Source of the DNA: Nocardioides sp. W7
GTDB lineage: Bacteria > Actinomycetota > Actinomycetes > Propionibacteriales > Nocardioidaceae
Assembly (NCBI RefSeq): GCF_022919075.1
Contig: NZ_CP095078.1
Location: 1,240,001-1,304,000 of the forward strand
Length of the DNA stretch: 64,000 nucleotides
Reading direction: 5' to 3'
Shown: one piece after another, positions 52,811 through 61,024 of the stretch
Layout of the letters: every line of letters begins with the position of its first letter
Numbering within the stretch: the first letter of the stretch is position 1
The notes under the pieces: model-generated
Seen by the model: the letters and a program-made list of their open reading frames with translations, nothing else
The model's database searches: none
What the model was told of the DNA's origin: nothing
Made by a program: the position numbers and the translations under genes

Positions 52811-54060
52811 GACGCCGGCTCCGCTCCGGCCCGGGGGACGCGCAGCCGCACCCGCCAGCCGCCGTCGGGGGCAGGGCCCACGTCCAGCCGGCTTCCGGTC
52901 AGCTCGGCCCGTTCGCGCATCCCCACGAGCCCGAGTCCACCACGCAGGCCGGGGTCGGACGGCTGCGGGGCCGGGTCGTTGCGCACCGTGACGACCAGGG
53001 CGGCGGAGTCGCGGTCGTCGATCTCGACCTCGCAGCGGGCTCCGGGGGCGTGCCGCCCGGCGTTGGCGAGCGCCTCCTGGACCATCCGGTACGCCGCCAG
53101 CTGGGCCAGCGGGCCGATCCCCGCGCCCTGCGTCCGCCCGTCGCCCGGACCCAGCACGGTCAGCCCGACGTCCTGGCCCGCTGCAGCGACTCCGGCGACC
53201 AGACCCGGGATGCCGGCCAGCGTCTCCGTCCGGACTCCGGCGGCGGCCGCGGTCTCGTCGTGGTCACGCAGCAGGCCGACCAGGCTGCGCAGGTCGCGCA
53301 GGACCGCCGTGCTCTGGCGTCGTACCTCGCCGACGGCGGCCTTCGCGGCCGCCGGATCGGTGTCGATCTGAGTGGCGATGGCGGCGCTCATCACCGCGAT
53401 CCCGGTCAGGTGGTGCGCCGCGATGTCGTGGAGCTCGCGGGCCATGGCGGTGCGCTCCCGGGCGACCGCGGCCTGGACCAGGGCCTCCTGCTCCCGCGCC
53501 AGCGCGAGCAGCCGGTCCGCGCCCGCCGTGCGTGCCTCCCGACGGGCCACGACCAGCGCCGCGACCAGCAGCGGTGCGCCGATCAGGCTGACCACCTGCA
53601 GCAGCGCCGTGGCCACCGCCTCGCCGGCAGGGACGTCGTCGCGCAGCCCCGCGGCGAGGTGTCCACCGGCGATCAGGGCGCCGATCAGCGTCAGCAGCGG
53701 CCAGACGCGGGCCGGGGCCCGGAGCGTCGCCAGGGTGTAGACGGCGACGAGCAGCGGCAGGGAGGTGAGACCCAGGACCGGCCCCATCCCGATCGCGGCG
53801 CCGACCGGCACCGCGGCCGCCACCACGACGGCGACGACCTCGGGATGCGTGCGGCGCCACACCAGCGCGGCCGACTGCGCGACCAGCAGCACGAGCACCG
53901 CCCACCAGGCGCCGCCACCGGCGTCCGGAGCTCCGTCCGTGGCCGCCGGATCCGCCTGCTCCAGCACCGGCAGCAGGAGCAGGATCCCGGCCGCGACGAT
54001 CGCGCAGCCGCCGGCCAGGAGCACGTCGACGCGGGTCGCTCGTGCCAGGTGCGCCGCCAT
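52807..54060 (-). CDS. Sensor histidine kinase (NarL-system, HisKA_3 type)
   Basis: A 417-residue membrane kinase. About five or six hydrophobic segments occupy residues 10-175 without a large extracellular loop, which suggests sensing within the membrane. The dimerisation/phosphotransfer helix contains ERTAMARELHDIAAHHLTG with H211. The ATPase domain has MVQEALANAGRHA and GGLGLVGMRERAELTG. ATG 54060 is chosen because it begins the first hydrophobic segment; in-frame sequence upstream is Arg/Pro-rich shadow. It pairs with the overlapping response regulator. Confidence 0.93.
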   Translation of the reverse strand: MAAHLARATRVDVLLAGGCAIVAAGILLLLPVLEQADPAATDGAPDAGGGAWWAVLVLLVAQSAALVWRRTHPEVVAVVVAAAVPVGAAIGMGPVLGLTSLPLLVAVYTLATLRAPARVWPLLTLIGALIAGGHLAAGLRDDVPAGEAVATALLQVVSLIGAPLLVAALVVARREARTAGADRLLALAREQEALVQAAVARERTAMARELHDIAAHHLTGIAVMSAAIATQIDTDPAAAKAAVGEVRRQSTAVLRDLRSLVGLLRDHDETAAAAGVRTETLAGIPGLVAGVAAAGQDVGLTVLGPGDGRTQGAGIGPLAQLAAYRMVQEALANAGRHAPGARCEVEIDDRDSAALVVTVRNDPAPQPSDPGLRGGLGLVGMRERAELTGSRLDVGPAPDGGWRVRLRVPRAGAEPAS

Positions 54061-54169
54061 GGGCGCAGCGTACGGGGATCGTCGCACCGGGTCGGCTGAC
54101 AGGCTGCGAGCCGGTCGCCGCTGCTCGTCCGCCGACCCGTCCCTCGCCGGACCGGGCCACCCGCGTTCC

Positions 54170-54583
54170 TCAGGGCTTCGCGAGAAGGTCCCAGGCGACT
54201 CCGACGTCGAACCCCGCACACAGAGCGGGGTACCAACGGGGGATGAGCGAACCACCGCCGGGGTCGTGGATGAGGTCGAAGGCGGCATGGGCCAGCCAAC
54301 CCCCTGCCGCGACCTGGTTGGCACGGTCGCGACGAACGGCCAGCGCGGCCACGAACCCCATGGCGGCCACGCCGCCCGCTTCTCTCAGGATCGCCCGCTT
54401 GTCCGGGACTGCTGTGCGGGCCAGGGGGTAGACCAGCGCGACCGGAACCAGCGACAGCGACAGGACCCTCAGGCGTGCTGCGGGCGCGAGTCCGCGCACG
54501 GCGACAGCGGTCAGCCGACCGCACCCGACTCCGACGGCTACGGCCACCGGAGTCGAGAGGGGACTGGTGGGGGGCTCGCTCAC
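54170..54583 (-). CDS. Small membrane protein, unknown function
   Basis: A 137-residue protein starting at GTG 54583 behind GGGGAGG. Hydrophobic segments lie near residues 10-30, 38-55 and 75-90. The C-terminus has GGWLAHAAFDLIHDPGGG and PALCAGFDVGVAWDLL, with a conserved-looking His-Asp pair. It overlaps the preceding 99-codon gene by 4 nt, so the two form an operon. I recognise no family. Confidence 0.65.
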   Translation of the reverse strand: MSEPPTSPLSTPVAVAVGVGCGRLTAVAVRGLAPAARLRVLSLSLVPVALVYPLARTAVPDKRAILREAGGVAAMGFVAALAVRRDRANQVAAGGWLAHAAFDLIHDPGGGSLIPRWYPALCAGFDVGVAWDLLAKP

Positions 54584-54879
54584 CGAAGATCCTCCCCAGT
54601 CACCCTGTGAGGGCCGGTGGCGCGATCGCCCAACTCCCGCAGAGCCCAGACGCCCGCCGCGACGAACGGGACGGGGACCAACGCGGCCGCGAGGCCTCGC
54701 CGGACGCCGACCGCGCGCACGGAGCCCACCCCGAGGACCACGTCGCGGACTCCGACCGTGCGGACGAGAAGGGCGAACGACGGGTCGTCGGTGCGTGTCC
54801 GCAACCGAGGAGCGGCGATCAGGCTCGGCCCGACAGCCTGCCGAACCAGCTCGAACGCTCTGATCCGGGAGATCTGCAT
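54580..54879 (-). CDS. Small membrane protein, DUF4267-like
   Basis: A 99-residue protein beginning MQISRIRAFELVRQAVGPSL. The segment FALLVRTVGVRDVVLGVG resembles the DUF4267 family core, and one further hydrophobic stretch (GLAAALVPVPFVAAGVWAL) follows. It is coupled to the next gene by a GTGA overlap. Both may form a small membrane complex. That is inference. Confidence 0.6.
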   Translation of the reverse strand: MQISRIRAFELVRQAVGPSLIAAPRLRTRTDDPSFALLVRTVGVRDVVLGVGSVRAVGVRRGLAAALVPVPFVAAGVWALRELGDRATGPHRVTGEDLR

Positions 54880-54972
54880 CCACCGGACCCTAGAAGTGGG
54901 GATGAGTCGTTGTCGAGGTCACCGCCCGCGCTCTCGACCCGCCGTGCCGACCGGTCAGCACCCGAAATGAGC

Positions 54973-55008
54973 AACACCCGGACCCACGTTTCCGTGGATC
55001 CGGGTGTT
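54973..55008 (-). terminator. Intrinsic terminator after tRNA-Pro(CGG)
   Basis: AACACCCGGACCCACG (54973-54988) pairs with CGTGGATCCGGGTGTT (54993-55008) over 16 bp with one mismatch, and the loop is 4 nt. A T-containing tail (GCTCATTTC) follows on the minus strand. Its arm is nearly identical to that of the tRNA-Ser(CGA) terminator at 20445. Confidence 0.75.
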
Positions 55009-55030
55009 CACGATGTCCGGAGACATCATC

Positions 55031-55107
<77 letters not shown>

Positions 55108-55193
55108 ATCCATGAGCACCGGCCGGGGCCGGGCTCACAAGCACGGGAGCATACCGGAGCGGACCGGCCTGCTCGAAATCGGGCGGCCCCCGG

Positions 55194-56117
55194 TCAGCCT
55201 CGCGGGACGAGGGTGAGCAGGGTGGCCTCGGGGCGGCAGGCGACCCGGATCCGGGCGTAGGGGCTGGTGCCGAGCCCGGCCGAGACGTGCAGCCACGACG
55301 AGCCGGGATCGCCGGGCCGGGAGGCGGCCGGGTGGCGGTGCAGGCCGCGGGCGCGGGCCGGCTCCAGGTCGCAGTTCGTGGTGAGCGCCCGGCCGCCCGG
55401 CAGGCACACCTGGCCGCCGTGGGTGTGGCCGGCGAGCACGGCCTCGTACCCGTCGGCGGCGTACTGGTCCAGCACCCGGAGGTACGGCGCGTGCGCGACC
55501 CCGAGCCGCAGGTCGGCCGTGGGGTCGGCCGGGCCGGCGACCTCGTCGAGCCGGTCGTACTCCAGGTGCGGATCGTCGACGCCGGCGAAGGCGATGGTGG
55601 TCTCGCCAACCTGCAGGCGGGCCCGGGTGTTGGTGAGGTCGGTCCAGCCCCGGTCGGCGAAGGTCGACCGCAGCTCGCGCCACGGCAGCTCGGGCACCTC
55701 GGTGTGCCGCTTGCCGGTGTCGGGGAGCAGGTAGAGGAACGGATTGCGGAAGGACGGCTCGAAGTAGTCGTTGCTGCCCATCACGAACACGCCGGGCACG
55801 TCGAGCAGCGGCCCGAGAGCGTCCCGGACGGCGGGCACCGCGTCGCGGTGGGCCAGGTTGTCGCCGGTGTCGACGACCAGGTCGGGGCGCAGCACCGAGA
55901 GCCCGGCCAGCCACTCCAGCTTGCGGGTCTGGCCGGGGGTGACGTGCAGGTCGGAGAGGTGCAGCATCCGCAGCGGCCGCTGCCCGGCGGGCAGCACGGG
56001 CACCTCGACCCGGCGCAGCACGTAGCGCCGGGCCTCCGTGGCGGCGTACGCCGTGAGCCCGGCGCCCGCGAGCGCGCCCGCGCCCAGCAGGCGGGGAAGA
56101 ACTCGGGTGAGGGGCAC
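55194..56117 (-). CDS. Membrane-anchored metallophosphoesterase
   Basis: A 307-residue calcineurin-like phosphoesterase. An N-terminal hydrophobic segment (LLGAGALAGAGLTAYA) anchors it. All dimetal motifs are present: LHLSDLHVTPGQ, VVDTGDNLAH, MGSNDYF and AGHTHGGQVCLPG. It resembles YkuE-like enzymes and the mycobacterial Rv3683 protein, which also lies near ponA2. The start is taken as GTG 56117; a TTG at 56135 would add six residues. It diverges from the YqeY gene by 26 nt. Confidence 0.9.
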   Translation of the reverse strand: MPLTRVLPRLLGAGALAGAGLTAYAATEARRYVLRRVEVPVLPAGQRPLRMLHLSDLHVTPGQTRKLEWLAGLSVLRPDLVVDTGDNLAHRDAVPAVRDALGPLLDVPGVFVMGSNDYFEPSFRNPFLYLLPDTGKRHTEVPELPWRELRSTFADRGWTDLTNTRARLQVGETTIAFAGVDDPHLEYDRLDEVAGPADPTADLRLGVAHAPYLRVLDQYAADGYEAVLAGHTHGGQVCLPGGRALTTNCDLEPARARGLHRHPAASRPGDPGSSWLHVSAGLGTSPYARIRVACRPEATLLTLVPRG

Positions 56118-56143
56118 GTGGCAAGGCTGCCACAATGGCCCGC

Positions 56144-56602
56144 ATGAGCTCCCTGAAGGACCGACTCCGCGCCGACCTCACCACCGCCATCAAGGGCCGG
56201 GACGAGGTGCGCTCCTCGACGCTGCGGATGGTGCTGACCGCGCTCACCAACGCCGAGGTCGCCGGCAAGGAGGCCCGAGAGCTCAGCGACGACGACGTGA
56301 TCGGCGTGCTGTCCTCCGAGGCGAAGAAGCGCCGCGAAGCCGCGGTCGCCTTCGACGACGGCAACCGCCCGGAGATGGCGGCCAAGGAGCGGGCCGAGGC
56401 CGTGGTGCTCGCCGACTACCTGCCGCAGCAGCTCAGCGTCGAGGAGATCTCCGCGATCGTCACGGCGGCGGTCGAGAAGGTCGGTGCCGCCGGCGAGGGC
56501 ATGAAGGCGATGGGCAAGGTGATGGGCATCGTCCAGCCCCAGGTCAAGGGCAAGGCGGACGGTGCGGCCGTCGCCGCGGAGGTACGCCGCCAGCTCGGCT
56601 GA
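56144..56602 (+). CDS. GatB/YqeY-domain protein
   Basis: A 152-residue protein that matches the tRNA-binding tail domain of GatB, in stand-alone YqeY form: SSLKDRLRADLTTAIKGRDE, STLRMVLTALTNAEV, VLADYLPQQLSVEEI and the C-terminal MGKVMGIVQPQVKGKADG. It may associate with aminoacyl-tRNA or an amidotransferase. No enzyme activity is established. Start ATG 56144 fits the family; ATG 56135 adds three residues. The short divergent gap suggests a leaderless message. Confidence 0.9.
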   Translation: MSSLKDRLRADLTTAIKGRDEVRSSTLRMVLTALTNAEVAGKEARELSDDDVIGVLSSEAKKRREAAVAFDDGNRPEMAAKERAEAVVLADYLPQQLSVEEISAIVTAAVEKVGAAGEGMKAMGKVMGIVQPQVKGKADGAAVAAEVRRQLG

Positions 56603-56637
56603 CGGTTCGCCGACCCGGCCGGCGCGATCGCTCCGGG

Positions 56638-56979
56638 TCAGCTGGCCAGGAGAACGACGCCGGTGGGCAGGAGGAAGCCGACCAGCGCGACCACCCACAG
56701 GTGCAGCCGGAATCCGATGAGCCACCGCTGCAGGCCGACGTTGACCGACGAGAACAGCACCCCGAGCGCGACGGGCCCCAGGAACTGCCAGGACTCGCGG
56801 TTCTTGGCGTACTCGTAGCCAGCAGGACCGAGCAGGGCGTTGTCGACGAAGCTGACCGCGGTCACGACGAGAAACCCGCTGAGGTAGCCGAGCGCGACGT
56901 TGACCACGCCGGTGACGAGCACGGACCACACCGTCCGCGACCGCGAGCGGTCGTGCGCTACCGGCGTGGCCTCAGCCAT
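56638..56979 (-). CDS. Small multi-pass membrane protein
   Basis: A 113-residue protein, MAEATPVAHDRSRSRTVWSV at the start. About three hydrophobic segments follow: VLVTGVVNVALGYLSGFLVV, FLGPVALGVLFSSVNVG and LWVVALVGFLLPTGVVLLAS. It lies 32 nt downstream of the PBP gene on the same strand and could be co-transcribed. The family is not recognised. Confidence 0.65.
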   Translation of the reverse strand: MAEATPVAHDRSRSRTVWSVLVTGVVNVALGYLSGFLVVTAVSFVDNALLGPAGYEYAKNRESWQFLGPVALGVLFSSVNVGLQRWLIGFRLHLWVVALVGFLLPTGVVLLAS

Positions 56980-57011
56980 GGCCGAGGACCGTCGTGGCCG
57001 GGGGGCGCGGG

Positions 57012-59255
57012 TCAGCGCCCGCCGCGCCCACCACCGCCGCCTCGGCCACCGCGACCTCCGCGGTCGTTGTCGTCGTTGCCCCGGCCCCCGCGGCCACCAC
57101 CCTGCCGGGGCGGCGGCGCGGGCGCGGTGACGCCGACACCCTTGACGCCCGAGGGGTAGACGAACTCCGCGTTGTCGAAGAGATCGAGCGCCGCGCGCAT
57201 CGCGCTGCCCCAGATCGGCGCGGCGAACCCGGATCCGGAGGCGCCATAGATCGTGGTCGGGCCGATGTTCACGCCTTCCAGGCTGGACGGGGTGCCCTGC
57301 TGGTTGGCGCCGGCGATCATCGCCGCCGCCGCCATGGTCGGGGTGTAGCCGGCGAACCACACGGAGTTGCCGCCGTTGGTCGTACCGGTCTTGCCGGCGG
57401 CGTCGCGGCCGAGGCTCTGGGCGGAGGCGAACCCGCCGTCGATGACGCCGCGCAGGATGTCGCTGACCGCGTCGGCGGTGCTCTCCTGCAGGACCTGGGT
57501 GCAGGTCGGGTCGTACGTCTTGAGCACGTTGCCCTTGCTGTCCTCGATCGAGGTCACCGGCCGGGCGTCGCAGTGCTTGCCGCGGGCGGCGAAGGTGGCG
57601 TACGCCTCGGCCATCTCCAGCGGGCTCACGTCGGCGGTGCCGAGGGTGAAGTTGGGGATCCGCTCGGCGCCGTTGCCCCGCGAGTCGCCCGTGGGGTTGT
57701 CGAGGTCGAGCCCCATCTTCTTGGCCAGCTTGAACGGCTCGCAGATGCCGGTCTCCTTCTCCAGGCCGAGGAAGAAGGTGTTCACCGACAGGCGGGTGCC
57801 GTTGTACATGTTGGCGGTGATGCTGCCGGTGGTGGAGTTGGGGACCGTGAACTGGCCGTAGCCGTACGGCTCGCCGTCACAGTCCTCGTAGTCCTCCTCC
57901 TGGAACGTGCCCGGGTCGGGGGAGTTGATCGCCTTGGAGAGCGGGATGCCGTCCTCGATGGCCTGGGCCAGCACGAACACCTTGAACGTCGAGCCGCCCT
58001 GGAAGCCCTTGGCGGCGCCGTACTTCGCGTTGACGGCGTAGTTGATGAACGTCTGGCCGGCCTTCTTGTCGCGGCCCATCGGGCGGGACTGGGCGATCGC
58101 GCGGACCTCGCCGGTGCCGGGCTCGACCATGGCCAGGCCGCCGATCGCCTGGGCCTCGGGGTAGACGCGGTCCTGGACCGCGGCGTCGGCGCCGTCCTGG
58201 AACCGCTGGTCCAGCGTCGTCTTGATCGTCAGGCCGCCGGACCTGAGCTTCTTCTCGCGTTCGGCGCGGGTCTCGCCGAGGGACTTGTCGCGCAGGAGGT
58301 ACTTCAGGACGTAGTCGCAGAAGAACGGCGCCGAGGCGGAGGTGCAGCCGTTGTTGGCCGGCTGCACGCGTAGGCCGAGGGCGCGCTGCTTGACCCGGTC
58401 GGCCCGCTCGGCGGGGATGACGTTGAGCTGGGCCATCCGGTCCAGGACCACGTTGCGGCGACTCAGGGCCCGGTCGGGGTTGTCGGTCGGGTCGAGGGCG
58501 TCCGGGCTCTGCACCAGGCCCGCCAGCATCGCGGACTGACGGAGGTCGAGCTTGCGGGCATTGACGTTGAAGTAGTGCTTGGCCGCGGCCTGGATGCCGT
58601 AGGCGCCGTCGCCGAAGTAGGCGATGTTGAGGTAGCGCTCCAGGATCCAGTCCTTGCTGTGCTCCTCCTCCATCGCGATGGCGTAGCGCAGCTCCCGCAG
58701 CTTGCGGGCGTAGTCGGTGGCGGTCGCCTCGCGGCGCTCCTCGTCGGTGCTCGCCTGGGTCACCAGCGTCTGCTTGACCAGCTGCTGGGTGAGCGACGAG
58801 CCGCCCTGCACCGACGCGCCGTCGTTGGCCGCGTTGGTCAGGAAGGCGCGCAGCGTGCCCTTGAGGTCGAGGGCGCCGTGCTCGTAGAAGCGGTAGTCCT
58901 CGATCGCGACGATCGCCTTGACCATGGTGCGCGAGATCTGGTCGAGCGAGACCTCGACCCGGTTCTGGTCGTAGATCGTCGCCATCACCTGGCCCTGGCG
59001 GTCCAGGATCTGGGTGCGCTGGGGGAGGACCCCCGTGTCGAGCTCCTCCGGCAGGTCGGAGATCGCCTCGGACGCGTTGCGGGCGCCCACGCCCACCACC
59101 CCGGCGAACGGGATCGCCAGACCGGCGACGATGACGCCCAGGACGGCCGAGACCGCCAGCATCACGGCGACGTGCGAGAGCACCCGGCTCGCGGTCAGGC
59201 GCTCCCCGCGCGGGGCGGGCGTCGGCGAGGACGGCGGGCGGGAGGACTGCGGCAT
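57012..59255 (-). CDS. ponA2: Bifunctional penicillin-binding protein (PonA2-like)
   Basis: A 747-residue class A PBP that polymerises and crosslinks peptidoglycan. One N-terminal membrane helix (about 28-56) precedes the GT51 transglycosylase domain, with catalytic E119 in AIEDYRFYEHGALD and GGSSLTQQLVKQTLV. The transpeptidase domain has SxxK in GGSTFKVFVLA (about residue 420), SxN in RLSVNTFFLG and KTG in GKTGTTNGGNSVWF (about 619). The extreme C-terminus is Gly/Arg-rich low complexity. No PASTA domain is visible. The ponA2 label rests on the neighbouring whiB and paired ATPases, as in M. tuberculosis Rv3682-Rv3679. Confidence 0.92.
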   Translation of the reverse strand: MPQSSRPPSSPTPAPRGERLTASRVLSHVAVMLAVSAVLGVIVAGLAIPFAGVVGVGARNASEAISDLPEELDTGVLPQRTQILDRQGQVMATIYDQNRVEVSLDQISRTMVKAIVAIEDYRFYEHGALDLKGTLRAFLTNAANDGASVQGGSSLTQQLVKQTLVTQASTDEERREATATDYARKLRELRYAIAMEEEHSKDWILERYLNIAYFGDGAYGIQAAAKHYFNVNARKLDLRQSAMLAGLVQSPDALDPTDNPDRALSRRNVVLDRMAQLNVIPAERADRVKQRALGLRVQPANNGCTSASAPFFCDYVLKYLLRDKSLGETRAEREKKLRSGGLTIKTTLDQRFQDGADAAVQDRVYPEAQAIGGLAMVEPGTGEVRAIAQSRPMGRDKKAGQTFINYAVNAKYGAAKGFQGGSTFKVFVLAQAIEDGIPLSKAINSPDPGTFQEEDYEDCDGEPYGYGQFTVPNSTTGSITANMYNGTRLSVNTFFLGLEKETGICEPFKLAKKMGLDLDNPTGDSRGNGAERIPNFTLGTADVSPLEMAEAYATFAARGKHCDARPVTSIEDSKGNVLKTYDPTCTQVLQESTADAVSDILRGVIDGGFASAQSLGRDAAGKTGTTNGGNSVWFAGYTPTMAAAAMIAGANQQGTPSSLEGVNIGPTTIYGASGSGFAAPIWGSAMRAALDLFDNAEFVYPSGVKGVGVTAPAPPPRQGGGRGGRGNDDNDRGGRGGRGGGGGRGGR

Positions 59256-59366
59256 GGCTCCCAGGGTACGGGAGCGCGGGGACAGCCCCGGCTTCCCCGA
59301 ACGCGGCCCCGATCCGGGCCAGACGCACCCCGGAGGACGACCCCGCGTGCTGCCCGAGTCGGGCAT

Positions 59367-59397
59367 AGTCCGAAATGACTAGTTAGTTCGGACTAGT
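59367..59397. promoter_or_regulatory. AT-rich inverted repeat in the ponA2-whiB divergent region
   Basis: AGTCCGAA (59367-59374) and TTCGGACT (59387-59394) are inverted arms with a 12-nt spacer. The palindrome ACTAGT occurs twice, at 59378 and 59392, fourteen bases apart. It stands out as AT-rich in the 263-bp gap between ponA2 and whiB and could be an operator for either gene. The rest of the gap shows no confident promoter. Confidence 0.45.
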
Positions 59398-59518
59398 GAA
59401 TCTGGGCCCTTTGTGTCTGTCTGTCCTCCCGGCGGGTCTTTACCTTTAGGCCCGAGGGACTCCGGGAACACGCGTCATGGGGACGCGATCCGTCTCGGAC
59501 GATGTGGGGACATCAAAC

Positions 59519-59818
59519 ATGTGGGTTGAGGACTGGACGCCGCGCGCCGCCTGCCGGACGGCTTCGCCGGACCAGCTGTTCGTGCGAGGCGCCGAGCAGA
59601 ACAAGGCCAAGCAGCTGTGCTCGGGTTGCCCGGTGCGCACCGAGTGCCTGGCCGAGGCGCTCGACAACCAGATCGAGTGGGGCGTCTGGGGTGGCATGAC
59701 GGAGCGGGAGCGCCGCGCGCTGCTGCGCCGCCGCCCGAACGCCTCGTGGCGCTCGATGCTGGAGACCGCGCGGGAGCAGGGCGACCAGCCCGCCGCCGCG
59801 CCCGTCATCCACGTCTGA
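59519..59818 (+). CDS. whiB4: WhiB-family iron-sulfur regulator (WhiB4-like by synteny)
   Basis: A 99-residue Wbl protein with the four cluster-ligating cysteines C12, C34, C37 and C43 (RAACRTASPD; LCSGCPVRTEC) and the turn WGVWGGMTERERRALL before a basic C-terminus. Wbl proteins bind a 4Fe-4S cluster and act with the principal sigma factor, responding to redox or NO. ATG 59519 is preferred since GGGGA precedes it and the family begins about ten residues before the first Cys; ATG 59477 is possible. The WhiB4 name relies on its place between ponA2 and paired ATPases. Confidence 0.88.
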   Translation: MWVEDWTPRAACRTASPDQLFVRGAEQNKAKQLCSGCPVRTECLAEALDNQIEWGVWGGMTERERRALLRRRPNASWRSMLETAREQGDQPAAAPVIHV

Positions 59819-59842
59819 TCGGGAGGGCTCGCCCGCCGGGCG

Positions 59843-61024
59843 TCAGCCCTTGGCGAGCAGCGCCCCGACCCGCCGCAGGCCCTTGAGGTCGTGCACGTCG
59901 GTCGGCAGGGCCGGCACCACGGCCGTCGCGACGTACGGGTGCGCCGCGGCGAAGCGGTCCCGCAGGGTCGCCTCGCGCTCGGTGGTCCGGACCCGGTCGG
60001 CGTGCAGCCGGAGCAGTCCGGCCGTCAGCGACGTCGGGTTGCGCTTGCGCAGCCGGGCCGCCGCGGCCATCGCCTCGTCCGCCGACAGGCGACCGCGCGG
60101 CGCCGGGCTCGCCCGGTTGACGACCAGGCCGGCGAGCGGCATCCGGTCCTCACCGAGCCGCTCCACGAAGTACGCCGCCTCGCGCAGCGCGTCCGGCTCG
60201 GGCGCGGCGACGACGAGGAACGCCGTACCGTCGGCCTGGAGCAGCGCGTAGGTCTTCTGCGCCCGGGCCCGGAAGCCGCCGAAGACGGTGTCGAGGGCGG
60301 CGACGAAGGTCTGTACGTCGCGCAGCACCTGGCCGCCGAGGATCTTGGTCAGGGCGTTGGTGATGATCGCGAAGCCGGCGCTCATCAGCCGGGCCGGGCC
60401 CTTCGCCGGCGTGAGCATCAGCCGGATGAACCGGCCGTCGAGGAAGCTGGAGAGCCGCTCGGGCGCGTCCAGGAAGTCCAGTGCGGAGCGCGACGGCGGG
60501 GTGTCGACGACGATCAGGTCGTAGCTCCCGTCGCGTCGGGCATCGGCGTGGAGCTGGCCGAGCTTCTCCATCGCCATGTACTCCTGGGTGCCGGCGAACG
60601 AGCTCGACAGGGCGATGTAGAAGGGGTTCGCCAGGATCTGCTCCGCCTTCTCCGGGCTGGCCTGGCCCTCGACCACCTCGTCGAAGGTGCGCTTCATGTC
60701 GAGCATCATCGCGTCCAGGCTGCCGCCGGCGGCCGGGTCGACGCCGGTCACCGGCCGGGGGGTGTTGTCGAGCTGCTGGATGCCCATCGCCTGGGCCAGC
60801 CGGCGCGCGGGGTCGATGGTCAGCACCACGACCTTGCGGCCGCGCTCGGCCGCTCGGAGCGCGAGCGCCGCGGACGTCGTGGTCTTGCCGACCCCGCCCG
60901 AGCCGCAGCACACGATGATCCCGGTCGAGGCGTCGTCGAGGAGCGCGTCCACGTCGAGCGTCGGGGCCGCGCCGGGGTGGGCGGCGAGCGGGCCGACCCG
61001 CGGTCGGGAGGCGCGGGCGGCCAT
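59843..61024 (-). CDS. ArsA/GET3-like ATPase, second of a pair (Rv3680-like)
   Basis: A 393-residue P-loop ATPase. The deviant Walker A is VCCGSGGVGKTTTSAALA (about residue 40), with LTIDPARRLAQAMGI, DLIVVDTPPSRSALDFLD and AAPEPDALREAAYFVERL as further family marks. It resembles anion-transporting ATPase homologues that in mycobacteria act as a pair (Rv3679-Rv3680) in reductive or hydrogen-peroxide stress. No ArsB-like pump is adjacent. Its start overlaps the first ATPase gene by ATGA. Sulfur-ligand residues typical of metal-binding ArsA are not obvious. Confidence 0.9.
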   Translation of the reverse strand: MAARASRPRVGPLAAHPGAAPTLDVDALLDDASTGIIVCCGSGGVGKTTTSAALALRAAERGRKVVVLTIDPARRLAQAMGIQQLDNTPRPVTGVDPAAGGSLDAMMLDMKRTFDEVVEGQASPEKAEQILANPFYIALSSSFAGTQEYMAMEKLGQLHADARRDGSYDLIVVDTPPSRSALDFLDAPERLSSFLDGRFIRLMLTPAKGPARLMSAGFAIITNALTKILGGQVLRDVQTFVAALDTVFGGFRARAQKTYALLQADGTAFLVVAAPEPDALREAAYFVERLGEDRMPLAGLVVNRASPAPRGRLSADEAMAAAARLRKRNPTSLTAGLLRLHADRVRTTEREATLRDRFAAAHPYVATAVVPALPTDVHDLKGLRRVGALLAKG

